In this document: positions 23,143 through 31,740 of the stretch, in pieces
How positions within the stretch are numbered: position 1 is the first letter of the stretch
Layout of the letters: each line of letters starts with the position of its first letter
Source: a candidate division TM6 bacterium RIFCSPHIGHO2_12_FULL_36_22
GTDB taxonomy: Bacteria > Babelota > Babeliae > Babelales > UBA12409
Direction of reading: 5' to 3'
NCBI GenBank assembly: GCA_001771315.1
Contig: METK01000016.1
Span: 339-53,921, forward strand
Length of the DNA stretch: 53,583 nt
The notes under the pieces: generated by a model
Databases searched by the model: none
The model's input: the letters and a program-made list of their open reading frames with translations, nothing else
Told to the model about the DNA's origin: nothing
Program-made: the position numbers and the translations under genes

Positions 23143-24492
23143 CTATCTCCAGACATACGAAAGAGCCAAACTTATAAGAAGTACCACCAAAACAAATGGT
23201 GTTAGAATCTTTATTCTTTGGGGTAATTTCCAGTATCTATAATAGATAAAGCTAAGAATAATGAAAGCCACAATCCGTGTGAGTATAATAATAATGATAG
23301 AAAGTGGGAGCGAGCTTTGCAAAAGAACTATGAGTGGAAAGCATATTCCTGCGCTCAATAAGTTAATAAGGATGATTATGAAGATTTTCTCTTCGATGAG
23401 CGCAAATCGCTCATATATAAGGAAGATATTTTCAAAGATGATGGTAAAGAAAAATACAAGAGCTACATAGTAATTGGATATAGGACCGCAATAAAGGCAG
23501 AATATCATGTTGCCATTGAATGTTAGAAAGATAAGTATGGCAGATAAGACGCTGACAAGCTGCTGGGCTATGAGCGTGAATGCGATACGTTTCTTTGCGA
23601 GAGATTCAAATTTGAGATGTGCTAAGAGTGCACCACTGGTTGTGCCAAAAAGTTTTTCAATAAATACTAAAACAAAGATCGCCAACTCACTAATAAGCTT
23701 GAGAATTCCAATTGCCTCAAGACCAAATTGCCGTGACAAAAATAAAATAAGAAAATTGCGACTGAAAAAGATCATGCTTAATTGATTGACGTATACAGAA
23801 AGCCTATTCTTCCAGATGCGTGTTATGCTGACATGTTCTTGTTGCTTTGCTTGTGCTTGCAACATATTATACGTTCGTTTGATAAGGATCATGAGTGCTA
23901 GTGATCCAAAGCATGATTCTATAAAAAGTGGAATAAATATGGTCCACAGGTTTAGTGTACCATACATAAAATAATTGCCCCAGACTAATACGGTATAAAG
24001 GATTACAGCGCCTAGTTCGATGAGTGTTGTTTGTTTATTGAGAAAATAGGCATGTGTTAATGCACGGAGAGTTTTTTTGATTGATTCTGTAATGATAATT
24101 CCAGCAAGAAGGACAAAAAATGCGGACGATAGTTGCAAATACTGTGTAGATGAAAACCATACAGTATTAATGGTGATGAGAGTAAAGCTGTATACAAAGG
24201 TTGCAATGAGTATGGTCATGGCCTGTGCATAAAGCTGTGGCATCAGTAAGGTCGCAAAGGATTGTTTATCAGCCGTATACTTTTTGATAAATGTTGGAAG
24301 TGATGCATCAAAACCAAGATTGATGAGTGGAAGTGCAACATATATAAGAGAAAATATAAGACCAGTAAGTCCGTAAAATTCTAACGGAAGGACGCGAAAA
24401 AGCATGAATTGATTGATAGCCAATAGTCCTTGAGTATTTATTGCTTCAAGCGCGTTCCAACGAATGCCATATTTGTATTGTTTATAGTGCAT
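23143..24492 (-). CDS. Flippase-like polytopic membrane protein
   Basis: About 449 residues from the ATG at 24492, with 11-12 predicted membrane helices. It shares the opening IRWNALEAINTQ...FRVLPLEFYG with the IN(W)NAL...FFYRLNSELYN of the downstream protein, showing that they are tandem paralogues. Wzx-like flippases move lipid-linked sugars across the inner membrane; a pair could act as a heterodimer or on two substrates. No glycosyltransferase genes lie nearby, which leaves the substrate open. An in-frame start at 24531 is possible. Expression is probably from the 225-bp gap upstream, which has no clear promoter on this strand. Confidence 0.65.
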   Translation of the reverse strand: MHYKQYKYGIRWNALEAINTQGLLAINQFMLFRVLPLEFYGLTGLIFSLIYVALPLINLGFDASLPTFIKKYTADKQSFATLLMPQLYAQAMTILIATFVYSFTLITINTVWFSSTQYLQLSSAFFVLLAGIIITESIKKTLRALTHAYFLNKQTTLIELGAVILYTVLVWGNYFMYGTLNLWTIFIPLFIESCFGSLALMILIKRTYNMLQAQAKQQEHVSITRIWKNRLSVYVNQLSMIFFSRNFLILFLSRQFGLEAIGILKLISELAIFVLVFIEKLFGTTSGALLAHLKFESLAKKRIAFTLIAQQLVSVLSAILIFLTFNGNMIFCLYCGPISNYYVALVFFFTIIFENIFLIYERFALIEEKIFIIILINLLSAGICFPLIVLLQSSLPLSIIIIILTRIVAFIILSFIYYRYWKLPQRIKILTPFVLVVLLISLALSYVWR

Positions 24493-24685
24493 GTGCTTTC
24501 GATCATAATTTAATGTTTCTACACATAGCAAGTATATCCGTTTTGAAAGGTCGTGTAAAAATTTGGGGCGACAAGACTATAAGAAAGAGATACATAAGTT
24601 CAAAGTATGCAAGTAATGTATATACAAGCGAAAAAAATTTCTTATATGCAAGAAAATATTGATGGGTAGCACTTATTCAAAATCG

Positions 24686-24694
24686 TGATATACT
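24686..24694 (+). promoter_or_regulatory. Extended -10 promoter of carD
   Basis: TGATATACT (TGn plus TATACT) lies 62 bp before carD with no strong -35 box. The leader contains GGTAAA/TTTACC and CTTTCC/GGAAAG pairs, the latter embracing the ribosome site, so some folding is possible. Confidence 0.55.
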
Positions 24695-24756
24695 ATTTTC
24701 ATGCGGGTAAAGCTTGGAAATAATAGTATTTACCTTTCCTTAAAAAGGGGGAAAGT

Positions 24757-25293
24757 TTGGTGTTAGCACTTAATGATAAAGTAGTCTATCCCGGCCATGG
24801 CGTTGCCGTGATCTCCAAAGTCCTAGAAAGATGTATTGCGGGTAATACGAGCAAGTTTCTTGAGTTGCGATTTTTGACAAAAGAAATGACAATATTAGTT
24901 CCGGCAGATAATTGTAACTCTATTGGTGTTAGAGGATTGATATCAAAAAAAGAAGTTGACGAGGTCTTTATACTTCTCATGGACCTTCCACGAAAGATTC
25001 ATCCATTTGAGTTGAATGCAAGCAGTTGGAATAAGCGAAATAAGTCATATCAGGCAGACCTTCGAACTGGAAATTTGAAAAAAATCGCCGGTATCTATCG
25101 TGACCTACAACACATCTCTATACATAAAGAACTTTCATTTGGAGAACGCAACTTATTAGCGCAAACTGAGCAGCTTGTTGCCCAGGAGATTGCTTTGGTG
25201 ACCGTACGAAGGAGCGAAGAAGTGGTCTTTCAGATGCGGTCTATATTTACAATTTCTTCAACTGGAGTTAACATTCCTGTCGCAACGTTGTAA
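24757..25293 (+). CDS. carD: CarD-family RNA polymerase-binding regulator
   Basis: An N-terminal RNA polymerase-interacting Tudor-like domain begins LNDKVVYPGHGVAVISKV, the classic CarD/CdnL/TRCF-RID opening, followed by a helical C-terminal DNA-binding part. CarD stabilises open promoter complexes and is often essential. 178 residues is normal. The start is TTG at 24757 (AAGGGGG five bases upstream) or the adjacent GTG at 24760. It precedes miaA by 51 bp on the same strand and may begin the housekeeping operon. Sequence diverges in the C-terminal half. Confidence 0.88.
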   Translation: MVLALNDKVVYPGHGVAVISKVLERCIAGNTSKFLELRFLTKEMTILVPADNCNSIGVRGLISKKEVDEVFILLMDLPRKIHPFELNASSWNKRNKSYQADLRTGNLKKIAGIYRDLQHISIHKELSFGERNLLAQTEQLVAQEIALVTVRRSEEVVFQMRSIFTISSTGVNIPVATL

Positions 25294-25344
25294 GCTTTAA
25301 GCAGAAACTAACTATCTATCTGCTTAAGTGAACGGATCGACGTT

Positions 25345-26286
25345 GTGAAAGTACTTATAATTACAGGGCCAACTGGTGTTGGTAAAAGTGGATTTGCCGA
25401 CCGGTTTGCGGCAGATGTACCATGCGAGATCATCAATATAGATGTCGGACAATTATATCAACCACTAACTATTGGAACAGCAAAACCCGATTGGCGCTCG
25501 GCGGCCATCCCACATCATTTATTTGATTTGTTGGATACGCCACGCAATATCTCTGTTACAGAGTATCGGGGTATACTTAAGCGATTGATTGATGATATTG
25601 TCCGACGTGGCAACTTACCAATTTTGGTTGGCGGCTCTGGTTTTTATATTAACTCACTCTTTTTTCCACCTCGTACGCTTATAACGCGTAATTTAGATCA
25701 GCCAATATTAACCACATCAGAAGATAATACACATAGTCTATGGGATCAATTACATGCAATTGATCCCGAGCGGGCAGCGCAGATACATAAAAATGATCGC
25801 TATCGTATAGAACGTGCACTAGATATTTGGAATATGGAGAAAGAAAAACCGTCAGAATTTACACCCACGTTTGAACCAATAGCTCCCGCCGTCATTGCAT
25901 TCATCAATCGTGAGCGATCTGAATTATACAATCGTATCAATAAAAGAACGGTTGAAATGATTACAGAAGGATGGCCCGAGGAGGTGTTAGATCTTATGGA
26001 TACAGAATGGGAAGAGTTTCTTAAACAAAAAAAACTTATCGGATATGATGATATTCTCAATTATTTTGCTCAACCCAAAGATGAGCAAAATATGGATAGG
26101 CTAATTGAAGTTATTCAAAAAAAGACTCGACACTATGCTAAGCGTCAGTGTACTTATAATACCATGCTTATAAAAAAGCTTGCTGCTCAAGACAGTTCTG
26201 ATATCTTAATTCAGGATATAAATTTAAGCTTGATATCAGCTGACTTAGGTAAAGAAAAGTTAATGGAAGCACTACAACCAAAATAA
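25345..26286 (+). CDS. miaA: tRNA dimethylallyltransferase
   Basis: Adds the isopentenyl group to A37 of tRNAs reading UNN codons. It has P-loop GPTGVGKS (8-15), the IGTAKP motif, RGNLPILVGGSGFYI and a C-terminal KRQCTYN in place of the usual KRQxTWF. The usual DS-x-Q-(V/I)Y is VGQLYQ preceded by NID. 313 residues is normal. Starts at GTG. The following genes are 13 to 14 bp apart, suggesting a miaA-SPOR-ppiD-recA transcript. The isoprenoid donor must be made elsewhere or imported. Confidence 0.94.
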   Translation: MKVLIITGPTGVGKSGFADRFAADVPCEIINIDVGQLYQPLTIGTAKPDWRSAAIPHHLFDLLDTPRNISVTEYRGILKRLIDDIVRRGNLPILVGGSGFYINSLFFPPRTLITRNLDQPILTTSEDNTHSLWDQLHAIDPERAAQIHKNDRYRIERALDIWNMEKEKPSEFTPTFEPIAPAVIAFINRERSELYNRINKRTVEMITEGWPEEVLDLMDTEWEEFLKQKKLIGYDDILNYFAQPKDEQNMDRLIEVIQKKTRHYAKRQCTYNTMLIKKLAAQDSSDILIQDINLSLISADLGKEKLMEALQPK

Positions 26287-26299
26287 AAAAGGCGAGATA

Positions 26300-26905
26300 A
26301 TGGATAAAATGCATAATAATGATAAAAATAAACTAGTATTGGAGACTCGCCAAGCCAGTTGGTTGATTGCCGGCTTACTATTTTTGGGAGTTTTGATCTT
26401 TATTTCGGGATATATGATAGGGAAAAGAAAAGCTATGCAAGAATTGGCGCATACTGTGATCAATGATTCCTTCATTGATCAAGCTCAGCATTCACTCTAC
26501 TCAATGTATGGCCAATCACCAGTAACAGAAGAAGATAAGCAACAAGAACCAACTGAAGATGCTCTAACATCGTTAATGGGACCAAAGGATGAACAAGCTG
26601 ATGCTTTGGAAGTTGTAACAGTTAAACAAGAAGAACCTAAAAAATCTACCGAGCTTTATTGGGCACAACTTGTCGGATTTGGATCTGAAAAACAAGCAGA
26701 AAATTTTGTAAAACGCGTTACATCTCTTGGTATTAACGTTATACTAAAAAAACGAGTAAGTAAGAATAATAAAGGTAAAACCGTAACTTGGTACCAAATT
26801 ATTACCCCAGATTATGATAGCAGGCAAGAGCTTGATCGCATTGTCTCCATCGTAAAACGAGCAGAAAATTTAAAAGATATACTGATAAAAACAAAAAAGC
26901 AGTAA
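26300..26905 (+). CDS. Inner-membrane SPOR-domain protein
   Basis: One membrane helix at about 20-42 (ASWLIAGLLFLGVLIFISGYMIG) places the N-terminus in the cytoplasm. An acidic, Gln-rich linker follows, and then a C-terminal SPOR domain from about 120 (YWAQLVGFGSEKQAENFVKRV ... WYQIITPDY). SPOR domains bind denuded glycan strands at the division septum. Thus a cell-division or peptidoglycan role is likely, and it implies that the organism keeps some peptidoglycan. Lies 13 nt after miaA and 13 nt before the PpiD-like gene. Confidence 0.85.
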   Translation: MDKMHNNDKNKLVLETRQASWLIAGLLFLGVLIFISGYMIGKRKAMQELAHTVINDSFIDQAQHSLYSMYGQSPVTEEDKQQEPTEDALTSLMGPKDEQADALEVVTVKQEEPKKSTELYWAQLVGFGSEKQAENFVKRVTSLGINVILKKRVSKNNKGKTVTWYQIITPDYDSRQELDRIVSIVKRAENLKDILIKTKKQ

Positions 26906-26918
26906 GAGGAAGGCGATT

Positions 26919-28865
26919 ATGATTACAATGTTGCGAACAGCGTTAAAAGGTCCAATACTACGTATCATCATGGTGTGTTTAGTTGCTATGTTAATAGGAT
27001 CCATGTTTTTGCCAAAAATATTAGACCATTTTTTCAAAAGACATAGTGGAGATTGGATATTTCAAGTAAATGATTTGCGTATTACACCAATGCAATATCA
27101 AAGAATTATTGCAGAACATAGATTGCAACAACAACAAATGATGCATCAATGGACAGAGCAATATGGTCCTGAAATGGCACAACAGCTTGCTAAAATGTCT
27201 GGCATGAGTACACAAGTAGAAAAACAAGCACGACATTCAGCATTGACCACTGAAGCTCTTTCACAAATAGCATCTAAACTTGGTATTGATATCCCTCAAG
27301 AAGAAGTTATGGCTCAAATTATGCAACAGTTGCCAGCTGGTATCATTGATGAATATGGTAATGTAAACCTACAAGCTTTGCAGCAATTGATTCCTTATGC
27401 TTCATTAGATGATTTTAGTGATGATATGAAGATACGTATGCAAAATAGCATGATTGTTAATTTAATTGATGCAGGAATTTATCTCCCAAAATTCATGCTC
27501 AAGGATTTATATGTTCAGCAGTTTGCTAAAAAGAACTATGGTGTTGCATTCTTTCCAGTAAGTAAATACCTTACTGAAGTACAAAAGGCTGGAGCTACGG
27601 ACAAAGAACTTAAAGATTACTTTACACAAGAAAATAAGGAATCAAAGCGATACTGGATTCCAGAAAAGCGTTCTATTGTGGTATGGGAATTTGATCCAAA
27701 GAATTATGGTATTACTGTAACGCCAGCTCAAATCGAGCAATATTACAATAGCCATAAGCTTCAAGAATTTATAGAATCTCCGGTACAAGTTCAAGTTCGT
27801 CGTATGTTATTGCCATTTGATGAAAAAAATCCAACTCAGTCTCGTGCACAAGCAACCCAGCTTCATGAAGAACTTCAAAAGGATCCGTCCCAGTTTGTTT
27901 TCAAGGCAAAAAATAATTCTATAGATAAGGAAAGTGCTAAGAACGGTGGTCTTATGGACTGGGCAAAGCGTGGCGATATGCATGAAAAAATAGAGAAAGA
28001 GATATTTGCTCTTAAAGAAGATAATGAAATAACACCTATTCTTCGTACCCAAGAAGGTCTAGAATTCTATCAACGTGTTGCTAAAAAGGCACAAACATAC
28101 AAAACTCTCAAGTCAGTTGAAGGTGAAATTCGAGATAAATTGTTAGCTGAGAAGTTTGCAAACTCTTTCACAACTGCTCAACGTCGAGTCCTAAATCAAT
28201 ATCTTGATGGCAATAAAACCGATCTTGAAGACTTTATTAAGTCTAAGGGCGGTAAGAAAGATGCTAGAATAGTGTCTGTAGGAGATTCAGATATTGCTGC
28301 TAAAAAGGCTTTTGAAATGAAGAGAGTGTCAGCTCTTACTGCCTACCAAAATGATGGCAAAGGCTATATTGAGCAACTTCTCAACATAGAAAAGAGCAAG
28401 GAGCCATCATTTGAATCCGTTAAGGCTAAGGTACAGCAAGACTTCTATCAAAAGAAGGCACAAGATCTTATGAAGCAGGCTATGGATAAGGCAGAAGAAG
28501 CTACAAAGAACCAGTCTCTTGCCAAGGCTGTTACAGGTATGGGCATTCAGTATAAGACTACTGGATGGGTCAATCGAGACGATCAGGTCAAAATTGAAGC
28601 TCTTAAAAAGGATAAATTTCCTATATCTTCCTTGATGAATATTGCTCATAAAGATAAAATTCGTAAAGATATTACAGCTGATATGGGCTTTTTGAGCGTC
28701 TTGCTTGAGGTTGAGCCGCTTAAAGGGGACCAAAACAAAGAAAAAGAGCTTGAATTGGGTCAGTCATTACGTCAGCAACAAGAGGCCTTAATCAAACAAG
28801 CTTTTATTGCGTCTTTGCTACAAAATGCTACAATTAAAGTTAACAATAAACTCATAAACCGCTAG
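26919..28865 (+). CDS. PpiD/SurA-like membrane-anchored peptidyl-prolyl isomerase
   Basis: A single N-terminal anchor (about 10-35) is followed by a SurA-N-type chaperone region rich in Gln and Met (60-200). A parvulin (PPIC) domain at about 285-390 shows [25 protein letters not shown] and [26 protein letters not shown] long helical C-terminal part completes it, as in PpiD. 648 residues is close to E. coli PpiD (623). It helps fold proteins leaving the Sec translocon, fitting an organism with so many exported proteins. It ends 13 bp before recA. AGAGGAAGG precedes the ATG. Confidence 0.88.
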   Translation: MITMLRTALKGPILRIIMVCLVAMLIGSMFLPKILDHFFKRHSGDWIFQVNDLRITPMQYQRIIAEHRLQQQQMMHQWTEQYGPEMAQQLAKMSGMSTQVEKQARHSALTTEALSQIASKLGIDIPQEEVMAQIMQQLPAGIIDEYGNVNLQALQQLIPYASLDDFSDDMKIRMQNSMIVNLIDAGIYLPKFMLKDLYVQQFAKKNYGVAFFPVSKYLTEVQKAGATDKELKDYFTQENKESKRYWIPEKRSIVVWEFDPKNYGITVTPAQIEQYYNSHKLQEFIESPVQVQVRRMLLPFDEKNPTQSRAQATQLHEELQKDPSQFVFKAKNNSIDKESAKNGGLMDWAKRGDMHEKIEKEIFALKEDNEITPILRTQEGLEFYQRVAKKAQTYKTLKSVEGEIRDKLLAEKFANSFTTAQRRVLNQYLDGNKTDLEDFIKSKGGKKDARIVSVGDSDIAAKKAFEMKRVSALTAYQNDGKGYIEQLLNIEKSKEPSFESVKAKVQQDFYQKKAQDLMKQAMDKAEEATKNQSLAKAVTGMGIQYKTTGWVNRDDQVKIEALKKDKFPISSLMNIAHKDKIRKDITADMGFLSVLLEVEPLKGDQNKEKELELGQSLRQQQEALIKQAFIASLLQNATIKVNNKLINR

Positions 28866-28878
28866 AAAAAGAGACTGT

Positions 28879-29928
28879 ATGAAGGAAAAAGTAAAAGAAG
28901 CGGCTTCGGTCGTTGCAGAAGTTACTGCTAAAAAGAAGGCTCTAGAAGTCACTTTTTCACAGATTGACAAGCAATTTGGTAAGGGAGCAATTATGCTCCT
29001 AGGTGAGTTTGGTAACCAGAAAATCAAGGCGATATCGACAGGTTCTATACTTATAGATCAAGCGATAGGCATTGGGGGTTTACCAACTGGGCGTATTATT
29101 GAAATTTTTGGGCCAGAAGCATCAGGTAAGACAACCTTGGCGCTTCATGTGATTGCTCAGGCGCAAAAAACTGGCGGAATTTGTGCGTTTATTGACGCTG
29201 AGCACGCCTTAGACCCATCCCATGCTCAAAGGATAGGGGTTAAAATTAAAGATTTGGTTATATCACAACCAGATTTTGGTGAGCAGGCATTGGATATTGT
29301 TGAAATGCTAACGCGGTCAAACGCGGTTGATATTATCGTTGTTGACTCGGTTGCGGCACTTATCCCAAAAGCAGAGCTTGAGGGAGATATGGGTGATTCG
29401 CATATGGGACTTCAAGCGCGATTAATGTCGCAAGCCTTGAGAAAATTAACATCAATTGTTCATAAATCGAGCACGGTGTTAATTTTTATCAATCAGGTTC
29501 GGCAGAATATTGCCTCCATAGGCTTTGGGCCAAAAGAGACTACAACCGGTGGTAAAGCATTGAAATTTTACGCTTCCGTGCGTCTAGATGTTCGTCGTAT
29601 TGCTAGTTTAAAGAAAAACGAAGTTCATATAGGGAATCGGATTGTGGTAAAGGTAGCTAAGAATAAAGTAGCTCCTCCGTTTAAGACAGCAGAAGTTGAT
29701 TTGCTGTTTAACCGGGGTATTTGTGCAGAACTGGACTTGTTGGATGCTGCACTACAATATGATATAATAAAGAAATCGGGGTCATGGTTTTCATACGGTG
29801 ACATCAATCTTGCTCAAGGAAGAGAGCAAGTATATACATATTTGATAGAGAATCCAGATAAGTCGCAAGAGATACGAGTTGCCATTGAAGCAGCGTTTCA
29901 AATGGCACAAGAACAATTAAATCAATAG
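28879..29928 (+). CDS. recA: Recombinase RecA
   Basis: DNA strand-exchange protein and SOS coprotease. Walker [10 protein letters not shown] is at 78-86 and Walker B in [11 protein letters not shown]. It also carries the DNA-binding loop [13 protein letters not shown] and the signature [14 protein letters not shown]. 349 residues is normal, with a short N-terminal extension rich in Lys/Ala/Val. Transcribed with the genes upstream (13 bp gap); infC follows after 19 bp. No SOS-type operator was recognised in front of it, consistent with the operon position. Confidence 0.98.
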   Translation: MKEKVKEAASVVAEVTAKKKALEVTFSQIDKQFGKGAIMLLGEFGNQKIKAISTGSILIDQAIGIGGLPTGRIIEIFGPEASGKTTLALHVIAQAQKTGGICAFIDAEHALDPSHAQRIGVKIKDLVISQPDFGEQALDIVEMLTRSNAVDIIVVDSVAALIPKAELEGDMGDSHMGLQARLMSQALRKLTSIVHKSSTVLIFINQVRQNIASIGFGPKETTTGGKALKFYASVRLDVRRIASLKKNEVHIGNRIVVKVAKNKVAPPFKTAEVDLLFNRGICAELDLLDAALQYDIIKKSGSWFSYGDINLAQGREQVYTYLIENPDKSQEIRVAIEAAFQMAQEQLNQ

Positions 29929-29947
29929 AATTGAGGAATGAATACCT

Positions 29948-30478
29948 TTGAAAGATAAAGTTCAACCAATCAACGAACAGATACGATCCAGCAAGGTTCA
30001 AGTGATTTCTCACACAGGAGATAATCTAGGGGTTATCGATAGGAGTGAGGGGATCATGCTTGCAAAAAATGAAGGATTAGATTTAGTTCAAATTTCACCT
30101 GAGGGAAAAGAGGGAATTCCTGTAGCTAAAATCATGGACTTTGGAAAAGAGATTTATGCCAAGAAGAAGAAAATGGCTGAATCTAAGAAAAAGCAAAAAG
30201 TGATTAAAATTAAGGAAATTAAACTTCGTCCAAAAATCGGTGAGCATGATTATCAAACTAAACTTAATCAGGGGATTCAGTTTCTGAAAGACGGGATGCG
30301 ACTTAAGGTAACATTAATGTTCCGAGGTCGTGAGAACGTTAGTAAGGCTGAGTTGGGGCCTGCTCTTTTTGATAAGGTTACAGCTTCGTTTAGAAAAAAT
30401 GGTTTAGATAACGTACTTCAGGAACAAGATGCAAAAGCGGGACAATTTTGGTCTCGTGTTTATTTCTTGAAAAATTAG
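29948..30478 (+). CDS. infC: Translation initiation factor IF-3
   Basis: Binds the 30S subunit and controls start-codon selection. The N-domain has (V)QPINEQIRSSKVQVI and the segment KNEGLDLVQISPE; the C-domain has KIKEIKLRPKIGEHDYQTK and VTLMFRGRE. 176 residues is normal. The start is non-canonical: TTG at 29948, or an in-frame ATA at 29942 closer to the GAGGAA site. Rare start codons in infC underlie autoregulation in other bacteria. First gene of the conserved infC-rpmI-rplT group. Confidence 0.96.
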   Translation: MKDKVQPINEQIRSSKVQVISHTGDNLGVIDRSEGIMLAKNEGLDLVQISPEGKEGIPVAKIMDFGKEIYAKKKKMAESKKKQKVIKIKEIKLRPKIGEHDYQTKLNQGIQFLKDGMRLKVTLMFRGRENVSKAELGPALFDKVTASFRKNGLDNVLQEQDAKAGQFWSRVYFLKN

Positions 30479-30490
30479 AACAGGATTAAT

Positions 30491-30685
30491 ATGCCAAAAA
30501 TGAAAACACAATCTTCTGCAAAGAAGAGATTTGCTAAAAGTAAAAATGGAAAAATTAAACGATCTAAAGCTTACCGTCGTCACTGCCTTGGTTGCAAAAG
30601 CCAAAAAAGAAAGCGACATTTACGTAAAGCTGGATTCGTTGCATCATGCGATCAACGTGCAATTGCTCAATTATTATCAAGTTAA
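30491..30685 (+). CDS. rpmI: Ribosomal protein bL35
   Basis: 64 residues, the full family length, opening MPKMKTQSSAKKRFAKSKNG and rich in Lys/Arg. It carries the conserved KxxRHLRK region. A C-x-x-C-like CLGC at 32-35 is unusual for bL35 and may simply be divergence. AGGAT precedes the ATG. It lies between infC and rplT in the standard order. Confidence 0.96.
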   Translation: MPKMKTQSSAKKRFAKSKNGKIKRSKAYRRHCLGCKSQKRKRHLRKAGFVASCDQRAIAQLLSS

Positions 30686-30704
30686 AAGTGGGGGAAATTA
30701 AATT

Positions 30705-31052
30705 ATGTCACGTATTAAACGCGGTAAAGCAACCCGTAAAAGACACAAAAAGCTATTAAAACAAACCAAAGGATTTTGGGGACAGCGTTCAAACGTCTTT
30801 AGACGTGCTAAAGAAACATTGCTTCGTGCAATGGCTTTTGCATTTAAAGGACGCAAGCTTAAAAAGAGAGACATGCGCTCACTCTTTATTACACGAATTT
30901 CTGCTGCAGCAAAAGACAATGGTACTTCTTATAGCTCATTTATGCATGGATTAAAAGAAGCTAAAGTTAAGCTTAACAGAAAAATGTTAAGTCAACTTGC
31001 TATTTTTGAACCACAAGCCTTTGGACAATTAGTTCAACTGACAAAAAAATAG
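30705..31052 (+). CDS. rplT: Ribosomal protein bL20
   Basis: 115 residues, normal length. Signature features are a basic N-terminal tail (MSRIKRGKATRKRHKKLLKQ), GFWGQRSNVFRRAKE, AFKGRKLKKRDMRSLFITRI and the C-terminal helix LNRKMLSQLAIFEPQAF. bL20 is needed for early 50S assembly and in many bacteria represses its own operon. GGGGGAAA precedes the ATG. The stop codon lies in the stem of the operon terminator. Confidence 0.97.
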   Translation: MSRIKRGKATRKRHKKLLKQTKGFWGQRSNVFRRAKETLLRAMAFAFKGRKLKKRDMRSLFITRISAAAKDNGTSYSSFMHGLKEAKVKLNRKMLSQLAIFEPQAFGQLVQLTKK

Positions 31053-31072
31053 GTACTATTGCTATTTTTTTG
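31042..31072 (+). terminator. Terminator of infC-rpmI-rplT
   Basis: An 11-bp stem (31042-31052 with 31062-31072) with a 9-nt loop. Its right arm contains seven T in a row, and the left arm overlaps the rplT stop codon. Confidence 0.75.
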
Positions 31073-31123
31073 TTGATCTAGATATGCTGATATGCAGTAA
31101 AAATTTTAAAAAGGAGTTTTTGC

Positions 31124-31372
31124 ATGGAAGCATTGGACATTTTAGAAAAGAAGATCGGCCAGTTGCTAGTTAAGATTAAAAATCTTAACGAAGAAGTTCA
31201 AATTTTACGAGAAGAAAATATTCATCTACAAGATAAAGTAGATCAGCTAAGCTCTAATTTGGTTAATGGCCAAAAAGAGCTTAGTTCTGAAAAGGAAAAG
31301 GCTAAGATGTTTGTAGAAGGCCTGATTCAGAGTATAGATTCTCTTGTAGAAACGGAACAATACGATGGTTGA
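31124..31372 (+). CDS. ZapB-like coiled-coil division protein
   Basis: 82 residues, nearly one continuous coiled coil (LEKKIGQLLVKIKNLNEEVQ, then further heptads), cytoplasmic, like ZapB in size and pattern. ZapB bridges ZapA/FtsZ to other division proteins. The gene overlaps the following ZapA-like gene by eight bases, which supports the pairing. AAGGAG precedes the ATG. Coiled coils are low in information, so the name rests mostly on context. Confidence 0.7.
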   Translation: MEALDILEKKIGQLLVKIKNLNEEVQILREENIHLQDKVDQLSSNLVNGQKELSSEKEKAKMFVEGLIQSIDSLVETEQYDG

Positions 31373-31655
31373 TAGGGTTAAAAAGTATACACTCGAGCTC
31401 TTTGGTGAGCCACATACTATAATTACTGACGAGCCTGTTGAAGATGTTACTCAAGCTGCAGATTATTTTAATCAATGCATGGAAATACTTTCAGCCGAAT
31501 CCGGTTTGAAAGATGTTAAAAAGTTAGCATTTTTGACAGGATTACAACTGTCGCAAGATTTATTAAGAATGCAAAAGCAGTTGGTTAATTGTGAAACAAG
31601 CGAATTAAAAGCTCGGTTGTTAGTTGATGAAATTGAAGCATCCTTTGATGAGTAG
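31365..31655 (+). CDS. zapA: ZapA-like cell-division protein
   Basis: 96 residues. An N-terminal beta hairpin (KKYTLELFGEPHTIITDEPVEDV) and a long helix with the AADYFNQCMEIL and KLAFLTGLQLSQDLLRMQKQ segments match ZapA, which bundles FtsZ filaments at the division ring. It overlaps the ZapB-like gene. In many bacteria zapA lies near rny or a 6S RNA; rny follows here after 85 bp, and I see no 6S-like fold in that short gap. Confidence 0.82.
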   Translation: MVDRVKKYTLELFGEPHTIITDEPVEDVTQAADYFNQCMEILSAESGLKDVKKLAFLTGLQLSQDLLRMQKQLVNCETSELKARLLVDEIEASFDE

Positions 31656-31740
31656 TGTAAGAAAGCGTTTCTTTTAATATGTCCTTTGTTTGTGCATAAC
31701 ATTTATTGTTTTCGAAATAGAAATAACATAGGATTGTTAA

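Noticed and set aside
24695-24756. A riboswitch in the carD leader
   Set aside because: Only short complementary pairs are present, with no known aptamer consensus; at most a weak structure near the ribosome site.
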